Shown here: piece by piece, positions 1-6,777 of the stretch
Position numbering within the stretch: position 1 is the first letter of the stretch
Layout of the letters: each line of letters opens with the position of its first letter
NCBI RefSeq assembly: GCF_003386095.1
Contig: NZ_QREG01000004.1
Location: 1 to 64,000, forward strand
DNA: 64,000 nucleotides
Reading direction: 5' to 3'
Source: Marinoscillum furvescens DSM 4134
GTDB taxonomy: Bacteria; Bacteroidota; Bacteroidia; Cytophagales; Cyclobacteriaceae
Position numbers and translations under genes: made by a program
The notes under the pieces: generated by a model
Database searches by the model: none
What the model was told of the DNA's origin: nothing
Seen by the model: only the letters and a program-made list of their open reading frames with translations

Positions 1-96
1 CGTACGTACGGTGGTGTGAGAGGGCTGAAGTAAAGAAGAAATCCTTTCCGGGTTTCCGAAGGTCTAAAAGTCTCCTTTACTTTGCTCTACTCGATT

Positions 97-117
97 TTAG
101 CACCCAGTAGGTGCTAA
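97..117. other. 8-bp perfect inverted repeat
   Basis: TTAGCACC (97-104) and GGTGCTAA (110-117) form a perfect stem with a 5-nt loop. No T-run follows closely on either strand, so it is a poor intrinsic terminator. It may be the tail of a gene outside the window or a binding site. Positions 1-209 otherwise show no coding sequence that I can support. Confidence 0.3.
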
Positions 118-209
118 TATTCTTTGGTGAGGAGGTGGATTTTGAGGTGAAAAATGAAGTGGTAATCCGATTTTCCTAATAATGTTTTTCGGCTTTTTCT
201 ATGGTTCAT

Positions 210-240
210 TTTGTACTTTAAAAATTCTGTCCCACCTTTG
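210..240 (+). promoter_or_regulatory. Bacteroidota-type promoter of the sulfite reduction operon
   Basis: TTTG at 210-213 is followed after 19 nt by CACCTTTG at 233-240. This fits the Bacteroidota primary-sigma pattern (TTTG, 19-21 nt, TAnnTTTG) with one mismatch. The predicted start of transcription is near 246-248, about 10 nt upstream of the riboswitch helix. That position supports the whole downstream leader being one transcript. Confidence 0.6.
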
Positions 241-257
241 TGTCATCAATTCAAAGA

Positions 258-382
258 AATTGATTTATACAGAAGCGTGGAGAGACAGGCTCTTTGAAGC
301 GCTAGCAACCTGAAAGCAACGTTTAAGGTGCTAATTCCTGAGTTTTCTGAGCGGTTATCAGAAGACAGAATATGAATTAATT
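258..382 (+). promoter_or_regulatory. SAM-I (S-box) type riboswitch
   Basis: The conserved S-box core is readable: GGAGAGACAGG near 279-289, TGAAGCGCTAGCAACC near 294-310 and AAGGTGCTAATTCC near 325-338. Positions 258-269 can pair over 12 bp (two G-U pairs) with 371-382, closing a P1 helix around this core. SAM-I aptamers bind S-adenosylmethionine and commonly control sulfur-assimilation and methionine genes, which fits the operon downstream. P1 ends only 4 nt before the start codon of the first Cys-rich leader ORF at 387. Ligand-bound P1 could therefore hide that start region; this last point is inference. Confidence 0.85.
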
Positions 383-386
383 AAAG

Positions 387-473
387 ATGAAATTCACAAG
401 TAGAACATTTAGTAATCCCTTAAGAGAATCATTGCATCACATTTCGTGTTTGTGTTGTTGTTGCTGTATGTAA
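387..473 (+). CDS. Cys-rich leader peptide 1 (28 aa)
   Basis: An ATG at 387 opens a 28-codon ORF beginning MKFTSRTFSN and ending HHISCLCCCCCM before TAA at 471-473. Six of the last eight residues are Cys, written with five TGT and one TGC. It is too short and too biased for an enzyme, and it sits in the leader of a sulfite-reductase operon. I read it as a cysteine-sensing leader peptide whose translation slows when Cys-tRNA is scarce. The start lies directly after riboswitch P1. No Shine-Dalgarno is seen, only an A/T-rich stretch, which is usual in Bacteroidota. Translation is inferred, not shown. Confidence 0.7.
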   Translation: MKFTSRTFSNPLRESLHHISCLCCCCCM

Positions 474-522
474 ACCTTCCCCTTTTACAACAGACAGCCC
501 AATACTACGTACAGACAACACA
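451..522 (+). promoter_or_regulatory. Hairpin sequestering the first Cys-codon run
   Basis: TGTGTTGT (451-458) pairs perfectly with ACAACACA (515-522), and CTGTATGTA (464-472) pairs with TACGTACAG (506-514) with one G-U pair. Together these give a nested 17-bp stem with a 5-nt bulge. The 5' strand is the Cys-codon run of leader 1, so a ribosome there would open the stem. The segment 474-525 is C-rich and G-poor, which could also make it a Rho loading region. The base pairing is read from the sequence; the function is inference. Confidence 0.5.
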
Positions 523-538
523 CGAATAACGAGAAGCA

Positions 539-619
539 ATGATATCTTATATACCTGAAATTTACGGACTCAAAAATGCCCACTGCTGCATGTGCTGTGT
601 GTGTTGTTGTATGCTATAG
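539..619 (+). CDS. Cys-rich leader peptide 2 (26 aa)
   Basis: An ATG at 539 opens a 26-codon ORF beginning MISYIPEIYG and ending HCCMCCVCCCML before TAG at 617-619. It has seven Cys in its last eleven residues. It repeats the design of the leader ORF at 387, with short leader, late His, Cys run and Met near the end, though the N-terminal halves differ. It ends 5 nt before the 5' arm of a predicted antiterminator (622-638), the spacing expected for classical attenuation. An antisense ORF can also be drawn here, but it has no neighbours or motifs. Confidence 0.7.
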   Translation: MISYIPEIYGLKNAHCCMCCVCCCML

Positions 620-621
620 CG

Positions 622-688
622 TGCCGGGATTCGTATATCAAAATATTTACAAAACACCATTCATTAAAGATATATACAAGCCCCGGTA
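622..688 (+). promoter_or_regulatory. Predicted antiterminator
   Basis: Positions 622-638 can pair with 672-688, with 15 of 17 positions paired including two G-U pairs; the mismatches are 629/681 and 632/678. The 3' strand overlaps 678-686, the 5' arm of the terminator, so the two structures exclude each other. A ribosome that finishes leader 2 at 617-619 should cover the 5' strand and allow termination. A ribosome stalled on the Cys codons at 584-610 should leave it free. This is my own pairing; no energies were computed. Confidence 0.65.
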
Positions 689-710
689 GACATTCTTCCG
701 GGGCTTTTTT
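678..710 (+). terminator. Leader terminator (attenuator) before sulfite reductase
   Basis: AAGCCCCGG (678-686) pairs perfectly with CCGGGGCTT (698-706) around an 11-nt loop and runs into six T residues (705-710). It lies 19 nt upstream of the sulfite reductase start, so it can only act on this operon's own leader transcript. Confidence 0.85.
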
Positions 711-729
711 GTAAGAATAAACAGTAGCC

Positions 730-2853
730 ATGAGTACAAAAACAATTTCTAAAGAAGCACAAGCAGACATTACGGAGTTGAAGGATAAAATCCAAAGCTT
801 TAAGTTAGGTCAGATTCCTGAAGAGCGGTTCAAAGCTTTTCGTCTTGCCCGTGGAGTATACGGTCAGCGCCAGCAGGGTGTGCAGATGTTTCGCTCCAAG
901 TTGCCATTCGGCAAAATCACACCAGACCAGCTAGAGCGCTTCGCTGATCTGGCAGAGCAGTACACCAATAGCAATCTGCACCTGACCACCAGACAAAATA
1001 TTCAGTTGCACTACGTAAAACTGGACGATTCGCCCATTATCTGGGAGCAGCTGGAAGAAGTAGGGGTGACCAGTAAAGAAGCCTGTGGAAACACCGTAAG
1101 AAACGTCACCGCATCGCCTTATGCAGGCATCGATCCGGAGGAGCCCTTCGATGTGGCTCCTTACGCTTATGCGGTGTTCGAGTATTTTCTTAGAAATCCT
1201 ATCTGTCAGGAGATGGGCCGAAAGGTGAAAATCGCCTTCTCTTCTTCTAAAGCAGATGCTGCTTTTACATACATTCATGACTTTGGTTTTATCCCTAAGA
1301 TTCAAAACGGAGCTTATGGGTTTGAAGTGATTATAGGCGGAGGACTAGGGGCTCAGTCTTTTATGGGACTCAAGGCATACGATTTTCTTCCTCAGGATGA
1401 GCTGATTCCGTTCATCGAAGCAGGCCTGCGTGTGTTTGACCGCTATGGTGAGCGCGAGCGTAGACACAAAGCACGTATGAAATACCTCATAGAGCCTAAA
1501 AAAGGACTCGGTCTCGACGGATTTCTGGCGCTCGTAGAAGAAGAACGTCTGGCACTTAAAAACAAGACTTATAAGATCAATACCAAGAAGGTAATCACCA
1601 AAATACCTGAAGATCAGCCAATGCTTGGGGTAGAAAGTGTGGAAGTGGATGAGGCTTATGATCAATGGTACAAGACCAACGTGTTTGAGCAAAAGCAAGA
1701 AGGTTTCTATGCGATCAAAGTACGTATCCCTCTCGGTGATATCAAATCTCCCAAGGCACGTATACTGGCTGATATCGCAAGAAAGTATGCAGCGGAAGAT
1801 ATGCGTCTCACCCTCAATCAAGGTGTGTTGCTGAAGTTTGTACGAGCAGAAAACATCCCTGCTGTGTACAATGAGCTCAAAAAGTTGGGCTTTGGAGAAG
1901 CCGGCTTTGATACATTGGCAGATGTGACGGCCTGCCCAGGTACTGATACATGTAACCTCGGTGTGACCAACAGTACTGCACTTGCACTAGAGCTGGAAAA
2001 ATTGATCAAAAATGAATTTCCACACCTTGTGGATGAAACGCTGATCAAAATCAAAATCAGTGGGTGTATGAACTCCTGTGGCCAGCACATGGTAGGGAAT
2101 ATCGGTTTTCACGGAAGTAGTATCAAAAATGGAGATAAAATCGCACCTGCTATGCAGGTAGTGATCGGTGGGGGTGTAGATCCTGATGGTAAGGGCTACA
2201 TCGCCGAAAAAGTGGTGAAAATTCCGACCAAGCGAATCCCCGAAGCAGTTACTGTTCTGCTGAATGATTTTGAAGAGAAAGCTACTGACGAAGAGTATTT
2301 TAACGCCTATTTCCGAAGACAAGGCAAGCGCTATTTCTACGACTTGCTCAAGCATCTTGCGGATGTGAAAACGCTGGCTGATGAAGACTATCAGGACTGG
2401 GGTAAAGCAGATGACTTTGTGCCGGAAATTGGTGTGGGGGAATGTGCCGGTGTGATGATGGATCTGGTAGGTACCATCATTAATGATGCTGCCGAGCGTC
2501 TGGAAAAAGGTAAGGCCGCATACGGTGAAGGCAAATGGGCAGATGCGATCTACTATGCATACAATACGCTGGTGATCGGAGCTAAAGCCATACTTCTCAG
2601 CAAAGATGTTCAGTGCAACACACATCAGGGCATTATTGCTGATTTCCAGAAAAAGGTAGTAGAAACTGGTGATCTGGAGCTTTCTGAAGGCACTTTCCAG
2701 GATCTGGTACTACAGATCAATAAAAACGAACCGAGTGAAGCCTTTGCGTCAGCGTATCTGGCTCAAGCCGATGCTTTCTTTGGTCAGGTGCAAGCCCTTA
2801 GAAACAATGAAGCTGGCAAGAAGCTGGTAGTCAATGAATTTTATAAAGCCTAA
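730..2853 (+). CDS. Sulfite/nitrite reductase hemoprotein with C-terminal HEPN-like domain
   Basis: A 707-aa siroheme/4Fe-4S reductase of the assimilatory sulfite/nitrite reductase family, reducing sulfite to sulfide by six electrons in the cytosol. It has the duplicated ferredoxin-like and siroheme-binding halves; the cluster cysteines are Cys402 and Cys408 (CPGTDTC) and Cys446 and Cys450 (CMNSC). Residues from about 575 to 707 go beyond a standard hemoprotein and form an all-helical region (AAERLEKGKAAYGEGKWADA and onward) resembling the HEPN tail seen in Bacteroidota versions. It is first in an operon with siroheme synthesis genes and APS reductase, which favours sulfite over nitrite as substrate. 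The role of the HEPN-like tail is unknown. Confidence 0.9.
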   Translation: MSTKTISKEAQADITELKDKIQSFKLGQIPEERFKAFRLARGVYGQRQQGVQMFRSKLPFGKITPDQLERFADLAEQYTNSNLHLTTRQNIQLHYVKLDDSPIIWEQLEEVGVTSKEACGNTVRNVTASPYAGIDPEEPFDVAPYAYAVFEYFLRNPICQEMGRKVKIAFSSSKADAAFTYIHDFGFIPKIQNGAYGFEVIIGGGLGAQSFMGLKAYDFLPQDELIPFIEAGLRVFDRYGERERRHKARMKYLIEPKKGLGLDGFLALVEEERLALKNKTYKINTKKVITKIPEDQPMLGVESVEVDEAYDQWYKTNVFEQKQEGFYAIKVRIPLGDIKSPKARILADIARKYAAEDMRLTLNQGVLLKFVRAENIPAVYNELKKLGFGEAGFDTLADVTACPGTDTCNLGVTNSTALALELEKLIKNEFPHLVDETLIKIKISGCMNSCGQHMVGNIGFHGSSIKNGDKIAPAMQVVIGGGVDPDGKGYIAEKVVKIPTKRIPEAVTVLLNDFEEKATDEEYFNAYFRRQGKRYFYDLLKHLADVKTLADEDYQDWGKADDFVPEIGVGECAGVMMDLVGTIINDAAERLEKGKAAYGEGKWADAIYYAYNTLVIGAKAILLSKDVQCNTHQGIIADFQKKVVETGDLELSEGTFQDLVLQINKNEPSEAFASAYLAQADAFFGQVQALRNNEAGKKLVVNEFYKA

Positions 2854-2857
2854 ACTC

Positions 2858-3625
2858 ATGAGTAAGACTCCTAAACTTACGCTGGTAGGTGCAGGCCCAG
2901 GTGATCCAGAGCTGATCACACTGAAAGGTCTAAAAGCGCTGCAAGCTGCCGATGTGGTGCTATATGATGCCTTGGTGGACCCAGAGTTGCTCACCTATGC
3001 GCCGGATGCGCTGCATATTCCGGTAGGCAAGCGTGCGGGGAAGTCTAGCGTGTCGCAAGACACCATCAACAGCCTGATCGTGCAATATGCCAAGGAGCAT
3101 GGGCATGTGGTACGACTCAAAGGCGGAGACCCGTTTGTGTTTGGTAGAGGCTTTGAAGAAAAAGCCTTTGCTGAGCAGCATGGACTGGAAGTAGATGTAG
3201 TAGTAGGGGTGAGCAGTGTGATGCTTCCCGGTTACTTTGGCATACCGTTGACATGCAGAGGTATCAACCAAAGTTTTACCGTAGTGACAGCTACTACCCG
3301 CGAAGGCAAACTCAGTGATGAAGTGCTCAATGCAGCAGCATATGCTCCCACTACACTGTTTTTTATGGGGCTGGGAAAGCTGGATATGATAGCGGAGGCT
3401 TACGTGCAAAACGGTCGTGGAGAACTTCCTGTGGCTATTGTAAGCAAAGGCTCTCATAAAGATGGGGAAGTGATTAAAGGTACGGCCAACACCATAGCAG
3501 AAGTAGCTGCCAAAAAGCAGCCTGAAGCACCAGCTTTGCTCGTATTCGGTGAAGGTGCCGCGCTGGCATCTAATGAGCAGCAGGTCAATCAATGGTGGGA
3601 AACTGTAAAAACTGAAGTGGCATGA
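2858..3625 (+). CDS. cobA: Uroporphyrinogen-III C-methyltransferase
   Basis: Transfers two methyl groups from SAM to uroporphyrinogen III to make precorrin-2, the first committed step to siroheme, the cofactor of the reductase just upstream. The family signature VGAGPGDPELITLKG is at the N-terminus, followed by VRLKGGDPFVFGRG. I chose the ATG at 2858 (MSKTPKLTL, 255 aa), 4 nt after the previous stop; an in-frame ATG at 2834 would add eight residues and overlap the upstream gene. The product is the stand-alone type, without the dehydrogenase half of CysG, which is encoded by the next gene. Confidence 0.93.
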   Translation: MSKTPKLTLVGAGPGDPELITLKGLKALQAADVVLYDALVDPELLTYAPDALHIPVGKRAGKSSVSQDTINSLIVQYAKEHGHVVRLKGGDPFVFGRGFEEKAFAEQHGLEVDVVVGVSSVMLPGYFGIPLTCRGINQSFTVVTATTREGKLSDEVLNAAAYAPTTLFFMGLGKLDMIAEAYVQNGRGELPVAIVSKGSHKDGEVIKGTANTIAEVAAKKQPEAPALLVFGEGAALASNEQQVNQWWETVKTEVA

Positions 3626-4260
3626 GTGAAGCAATCAAAACGGATGGAAATGTGCTTTTTCCGGTATTTCTAAAGCTCAACCAACTACAAACTGTAGTAG
3701 TAGGTGGAGGAAATGTAGGGTTGGAAAAAGTGGAGGCACTGTTGAAAAATGATCCCAATGCCCGTATCCGTGTGATTGCTCCTGAAATAAAAACCGAGCT
3801 GCGAGCAATTGCAGCTCAGTCTGAATATATAGAAATCGTAGAGCGCAAGGTGAGGGGTAGAGATCTCCGCAAAGCAGACCTTTTGATTCTGGCTACTGAT
3901 AATTACTCGCTCCATGAGCGACTTAAGCAAAAGGCTAAGCGACGCAGACTGCTCACTAACGTGGCAGATACTCCGAACCTTTGCGATTTCTATTTGGGAT
4001 CTACCGTTAAAAAAGGTGACCTCAAAATTGGGATCAGCACCAATGGTAAATCACCAACGTTTGCCAAGCGCTTCCGGCAGACATTAGAAGAAATTTTACC
4101 AGAAAGCACCCCTGAGCTACTTAATCAGCTCAAAACCATTCGCGACCGACTGAAGGGAGATTTTCAGTACAAAGTGGATAAGCTGAATGAAATCACTTCG
4201 GTGATGGTAAACAACGAAAACAACAAAGACGAACATGGAGAGCGAATTGAGACTCACTGA
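3622..4260 (+). CDS. Precorrin-2 dehydrogenase / sirohydrochlorin ferrochelatase-like
   Basis: A 212-aa protein of the Met8/CysG N-terminal type. It oxidises precorrin-2 to sirohydrochlorin with NAD and may insert iron to give siroheme. The Rossmann loop VVVGGGNVGLEKVEALL is near residues 22-38 and the family motif ISTNGKSPTFAKRFR lies in the second half. The start overlaps the methyltransferase stop by 4 nt (ATGA), indicating translational coupling. Whether it also chelates iron cannot be told from sequence alone, but no other ferrochelatase is in the operon. Confidence 0.88.
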   Translation: MSEAIKTDGNVLFPVFLKLNQLQTVVVGGGNVGLEKVEALLKNDPNARIRVIAPEIKTELRAIAAQSEYIEIVERKVRGRDLRKADLLILATDNYSLHERLKQKAKRRRLLTNVADTPNLCDFYLGSTVKKGDLKIGISTNGKSPTFAKRFRQTLEEILPESTPELLNQLKTIRDRLKGDFQYKVDKLNEITSVMVNNENNKDEHGERIETH

Positions 4261-4900
4261 ACTCAACAAGCGATACAAGAACCTGACCTATCTGGATCGG
4301 ATCAAAATGCTGTTTGGGGAGTTTGATGCAGACAAGATTTTGGTCACTACCTCTTTTGGTAGCACTTCTGTAGTGCTGCTCCACATGATCAATAAGGTGG
4401 CTCCAGACCACCCTATCCATCTGATCAATACAGGGTACCTTTTTAAAGAAACTCATGCTTACAAACAGGAGCTTCGAGACGAATGGGGACTCAATGTAGT
4501 GGATGTTCACCCTCGGGAGCGATCTCACGACTTTTCGCGTAAGCACAAGGTTTGGAACGACAACCCGGACTTTTGTTGCTTTATCAACAAGGTAGAACCG
4601 ATGATGGAGCTAAAGCGGGGCAAAGACGTTTGGGTATCTGGATTGCTGGGCTTCCAAAACGCAAACCGCGCTAACAAGCAGATTTTTGAACACCATCAGG
4701 GGCTCAATAAGTTTCATCCGCTGATAGACATGAATCAGGAGGACCTGAATCTTTACCGCACGATCTATGAGCTGCCCACACACCCGCTCATGTACGAGGG
4801 CTATGGCTCCATAGGCTGTGTGCAGTGCACCAAAAAAGGTGAAGGGCGTGAAGGTCGCTGGGAAGGCCGTGAAAAAACAGAGTGCGGATTGCATCTGTAA
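4235..4900 (+). CDS. cysH: APS/PAPS reductase, 4Fe-4S type
   Basis: A 221-aa thioredoxin-dependent reductase that turns activated sulfate into sulfite for the reductase at the head of the operon. It carries the cluster-binding cysteines of the APS-reductase type: Cys114-Cys115 (DFCCFINK) and Cys195/Cys198 (CVQC), plus catalytic Cys217 in ECGLH at the C-terminus. The iron-sulfur motif favours APS over PAPS as substrate. The start overlaps the previous gene by 26 nt. ATP sulfurylase genes (cysDN) are not in the window. It should be under the same SAM and Cys leader control as the genes before it. Confidence 0.92.
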   Translation: MESELRLTELNKRYKNLTYLDRIKMLFGEFDADKILVTTSFGSTSVVLLHMINKVAPDHPIHLINTGYLFKETHAYKQELRDEWGLNVVDVHPRERSHDFSRKHKVWNDNPDFCCFINKVEPMMELKRGKDVWVSGLLGFQNANRANKQIFEHHQGLNKFHPLIDMNQEDLNLYRTIYELPTHPLMYEGYGSIGCVQCTKKGEGREGRWEGREKTECGLHL

Positions 4901-4909
4901 AAGGTAAGA

Positions 4910-4927
4910 GTGCCCCAAACGGGACAC
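4910..4927. terminator. Weak hairpin between convergent genes
   Basis: GTGCCCC (4910-4916) pairs with GGGACAC (4921-4927) with one mismatch and an AAAC loop, between the ends of cysH and the minus-strand peroxidase gene. Only loose T-rich sequence follows on either strand, so it is a possible weak bidirectional terminator. Confidence 0.3.
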
Positions 4928-4948
4928 CCTCGAGCAATCAAATCCTTT

Positions 4949-6754
4949 TTAGTATGCTGCAACAGCAGCAACATCATCGTTAAGAGCGTGCATAAACGCT
5001 ATGATTGCATCTATTTCCTCCTGGTCGAGACCGAGGGAGTCAGGGGGTAAAGTCTGATGCGGTACCTGAAGCCCCATGCCTTCTCCGCCACCGGCGTTGT
5101 AGAAATCCATTACTTGTTCTAAAGAATCATATACACCATTGTGCATATATGGAGCCGTGAGTGCTACATTTCTAATGGTTGGCGTCTTGAAGAAAAATCG
5201 TTTTTCTTCCGTGTGAAAGAGGCTGAACCTTCCAGGGTCCGTGTCTATTTTTTTGTTTTCTGCCGTGGCTGGTACTCCCAGATTTTCCAGCTCTGAGTCT
5301 TTCCACCTTGGTGGTACGGTACCATTGAAAAACGGAGGGAAATGGCATGTGGCACAGGCAGCTTTGCCCATGAATAGATTGAAACCTAATTTTTCCTGTT
5401 CATTGAGGACCTCATTTTCAGACTGAAAATGACGATCGAGTTTGGAGCTGAAAGGAGCCAGGCTTCTGATGTAGGAGGCAATGGCCTGCCTGACCTGGGC
5501 CTCTACTATGGTGGTAGTTTTAAAAGCTTTAAAAAACTGCTGCCTATAAGTCGTGTCTTTGGTTATAGAGGCTTGAAGAGTTTGGAGGTCTGAGTGAAAT
5601 TCATTTTCATCGTTGACCACTTGAGTGATTTGAGCCTCCAGGCTATTGGACCTTTTGTCGTAAAAAAATCCTTTTTGAAATCCGGCATACAACAGTGTAG
5701 GGGCATTTCGCAGCAGTTCCTGCCCCTGGTTTCCAATGGATTTTTTCTTGCCGTCTGTAAATGCCAGCTTAGGTTGGTGGCAGCTTCCGCAGCTCATTTT
5801 TCCATTTGCAGAGAGTTTTTGGTCGTAAAAGAGCCTTTTGCCAAGAGAAAGCAGTTCAGGTGTTGGGGCGGGACCATTAGGGTCAGAAAAGTACTTTAAA
5901 TTGTAGCTTTCTGCCTCAAATAAGTTGTCGGCATCATTGGATAGTGCTAGTGAAAACGGGAAGGAGACATTCCAGTCTGCTACGGTTTGGTTCCAAAGTC
6001 TTAGCTGAAGATGCGTATGGTTTTTGATGAATTCTAAGCGATCAAAAGTGTCAAACTCTCCTTTTTTGAGTGTTTCAATGGTCTTTTGCAGTTCCTTTTG
6101 CCAGCTATGATGCAATGCTGGGTCTGAAAACCTGTTTTTTTGTGAGTCAAGCCAAAAGGAGAGTGTCTGGTATACTTCGGTAGCATCATTTAGCGAATTA
6201 ATTAGCATTGGAGAGTCAAATCCGGAAAGTCCAGTGAGCGCGGTGCCTACTATGCTGTTTCGAATGGCCCATAAGACGTGGTGAGGTTTCAGCGCTTCTA
6301 AGGAGGTGTTTTTATTGATTAGGCCAGCTCTTTGGATCACAAAGTTGGCCTTGCGTGCGATAAGGGCTGTGTCAGGACGGCTTGCAAATAATAGTTCTTC
6401 AATGACCTGAAAGCCTTCCGGGGCCTTGATTCGAATATTGGTGAGGTCCTCTTCTTCTACTTGGAGTAGGTTAGGTTGGTTTAGGGTTTCGTAGTTTTCA
6501 ATGTCCACAAAAGCGAGCATAGGCTCTATAGCTTTGAAAGCACTGCGTGAGGCTTTATATGCTTTTCTTTTTTCGTCAAGAGTGGGAGCATTTTGTACGA
6601 TTAGCATTTGAGATGCCATTTCATCCAGTTTTTCGTGGTAGTAGGCATCGGGTGTTACGGGCTGCTGAGAGCGCTCTACACATGAGAATGCAAAAAAGAG
6701 GCCTACAGTCATGTAAGCCCCTTTTTTGACACGATATAAAAAGGTGTCTATCAT
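4949..6754 (-). CDS. Imelysin-like/di-heme cytochrome c peroxidase lipoprotein
   Basis: A 601-aa exported protein. The N-terminus (RVKK, hydrophobic stretch, then FSC at residue 25) looks like a lipoprotein signal. Residues about 35-280 are helical and contain EGFQVIEELLFA near 113-124, reminiscent of imelysin-type GxHxxE segments. Residues about 285-601 are a MauG/CcpA-type di-heme peroxidase with heme motifs CGSCH (Cys322, Cys325, His326) and CATCH (Cys467, Cys470, His471). Known di-heme peroxidases reduce H2O2 in the periplasm or oxidise protein partners. The imelysin link is my reading of one short motif and is less sure than the peroxidase half. The gene follows a PhoX-like lipoprotein gene by 23 nt, probably as one operon. 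Confidence 0.8.
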   Translation of the reverse strand: MIDTFLYRVKKGAYMTVGLFFAFSCVERSQQPVTPDAYYHEKLDEMASQMLIVQNAPTLDEKRKAYKASRSAFKAIEPMLAFVDIENYETLNQPNLLQVEEEDLTNIRIKAPEGFQVIEELLFASRPDTALIARKANFVIQRAGLINKNTSLEALKPHHVLWAIRNSIVGTALTGLSGFDSPMLINSLNDATEVYQTLSFWLDSQKNRFSDPALHHSWQKELQKTIETLKKGEFDTFDRLEFIKNHTHLQLRLWNQTVADWNVSFPFSLALSNDADNLFEAESYNLKYFSDPNGPAPTPELLSLGKRLFYDQKLSANGKMSCGSCHQPKLAFTDGKKKSIGNQGQELLRNAPTLLYAGFQKGFFYDKRSNSLEAQITQVVNDENEFHSDLQTLQASITKDTTYRQQFFKAFKTTTIVEAQVRQAIASYIRSLAPFSSKLDRHFQSENEVLNEQEKLGFNLFMGKAACATCHFPPFFNGTVPPRWKDSELENLGVPATAENKKIDTDPGRFSLFHTEEKRFFFKTPTIRNVALTAPYMHNGVYDSLEQVMDFYNAGGGEGMGLQVPHQTLPPDSLGLDQEEIDAIIAFMHALNDDVAAVAAY

Positions 6755-6777
6755 TTTGTTGAGAGATTGTGCGTAGC

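Noticed and set aside
97-117. GGTGCTAA at 110-117 looked like a second SAM-I core upstream of the real one.
   Set aside because: It is one arm of an 8-bp palindrome and none of the other S-box blocks is nearby.
570-770. A 66-codon minus-strand ORF across the leader of the sulfite operon.
   Set aside because: It is antisense to the second Cys leader, the terminator and the start of the reductase gene, and has no motif or start signal.
2960-3634. A 224-codon minus-strand ORF over cobA.
   Set aside because: It is antisense to a conserved methyltransferase and has no family features.
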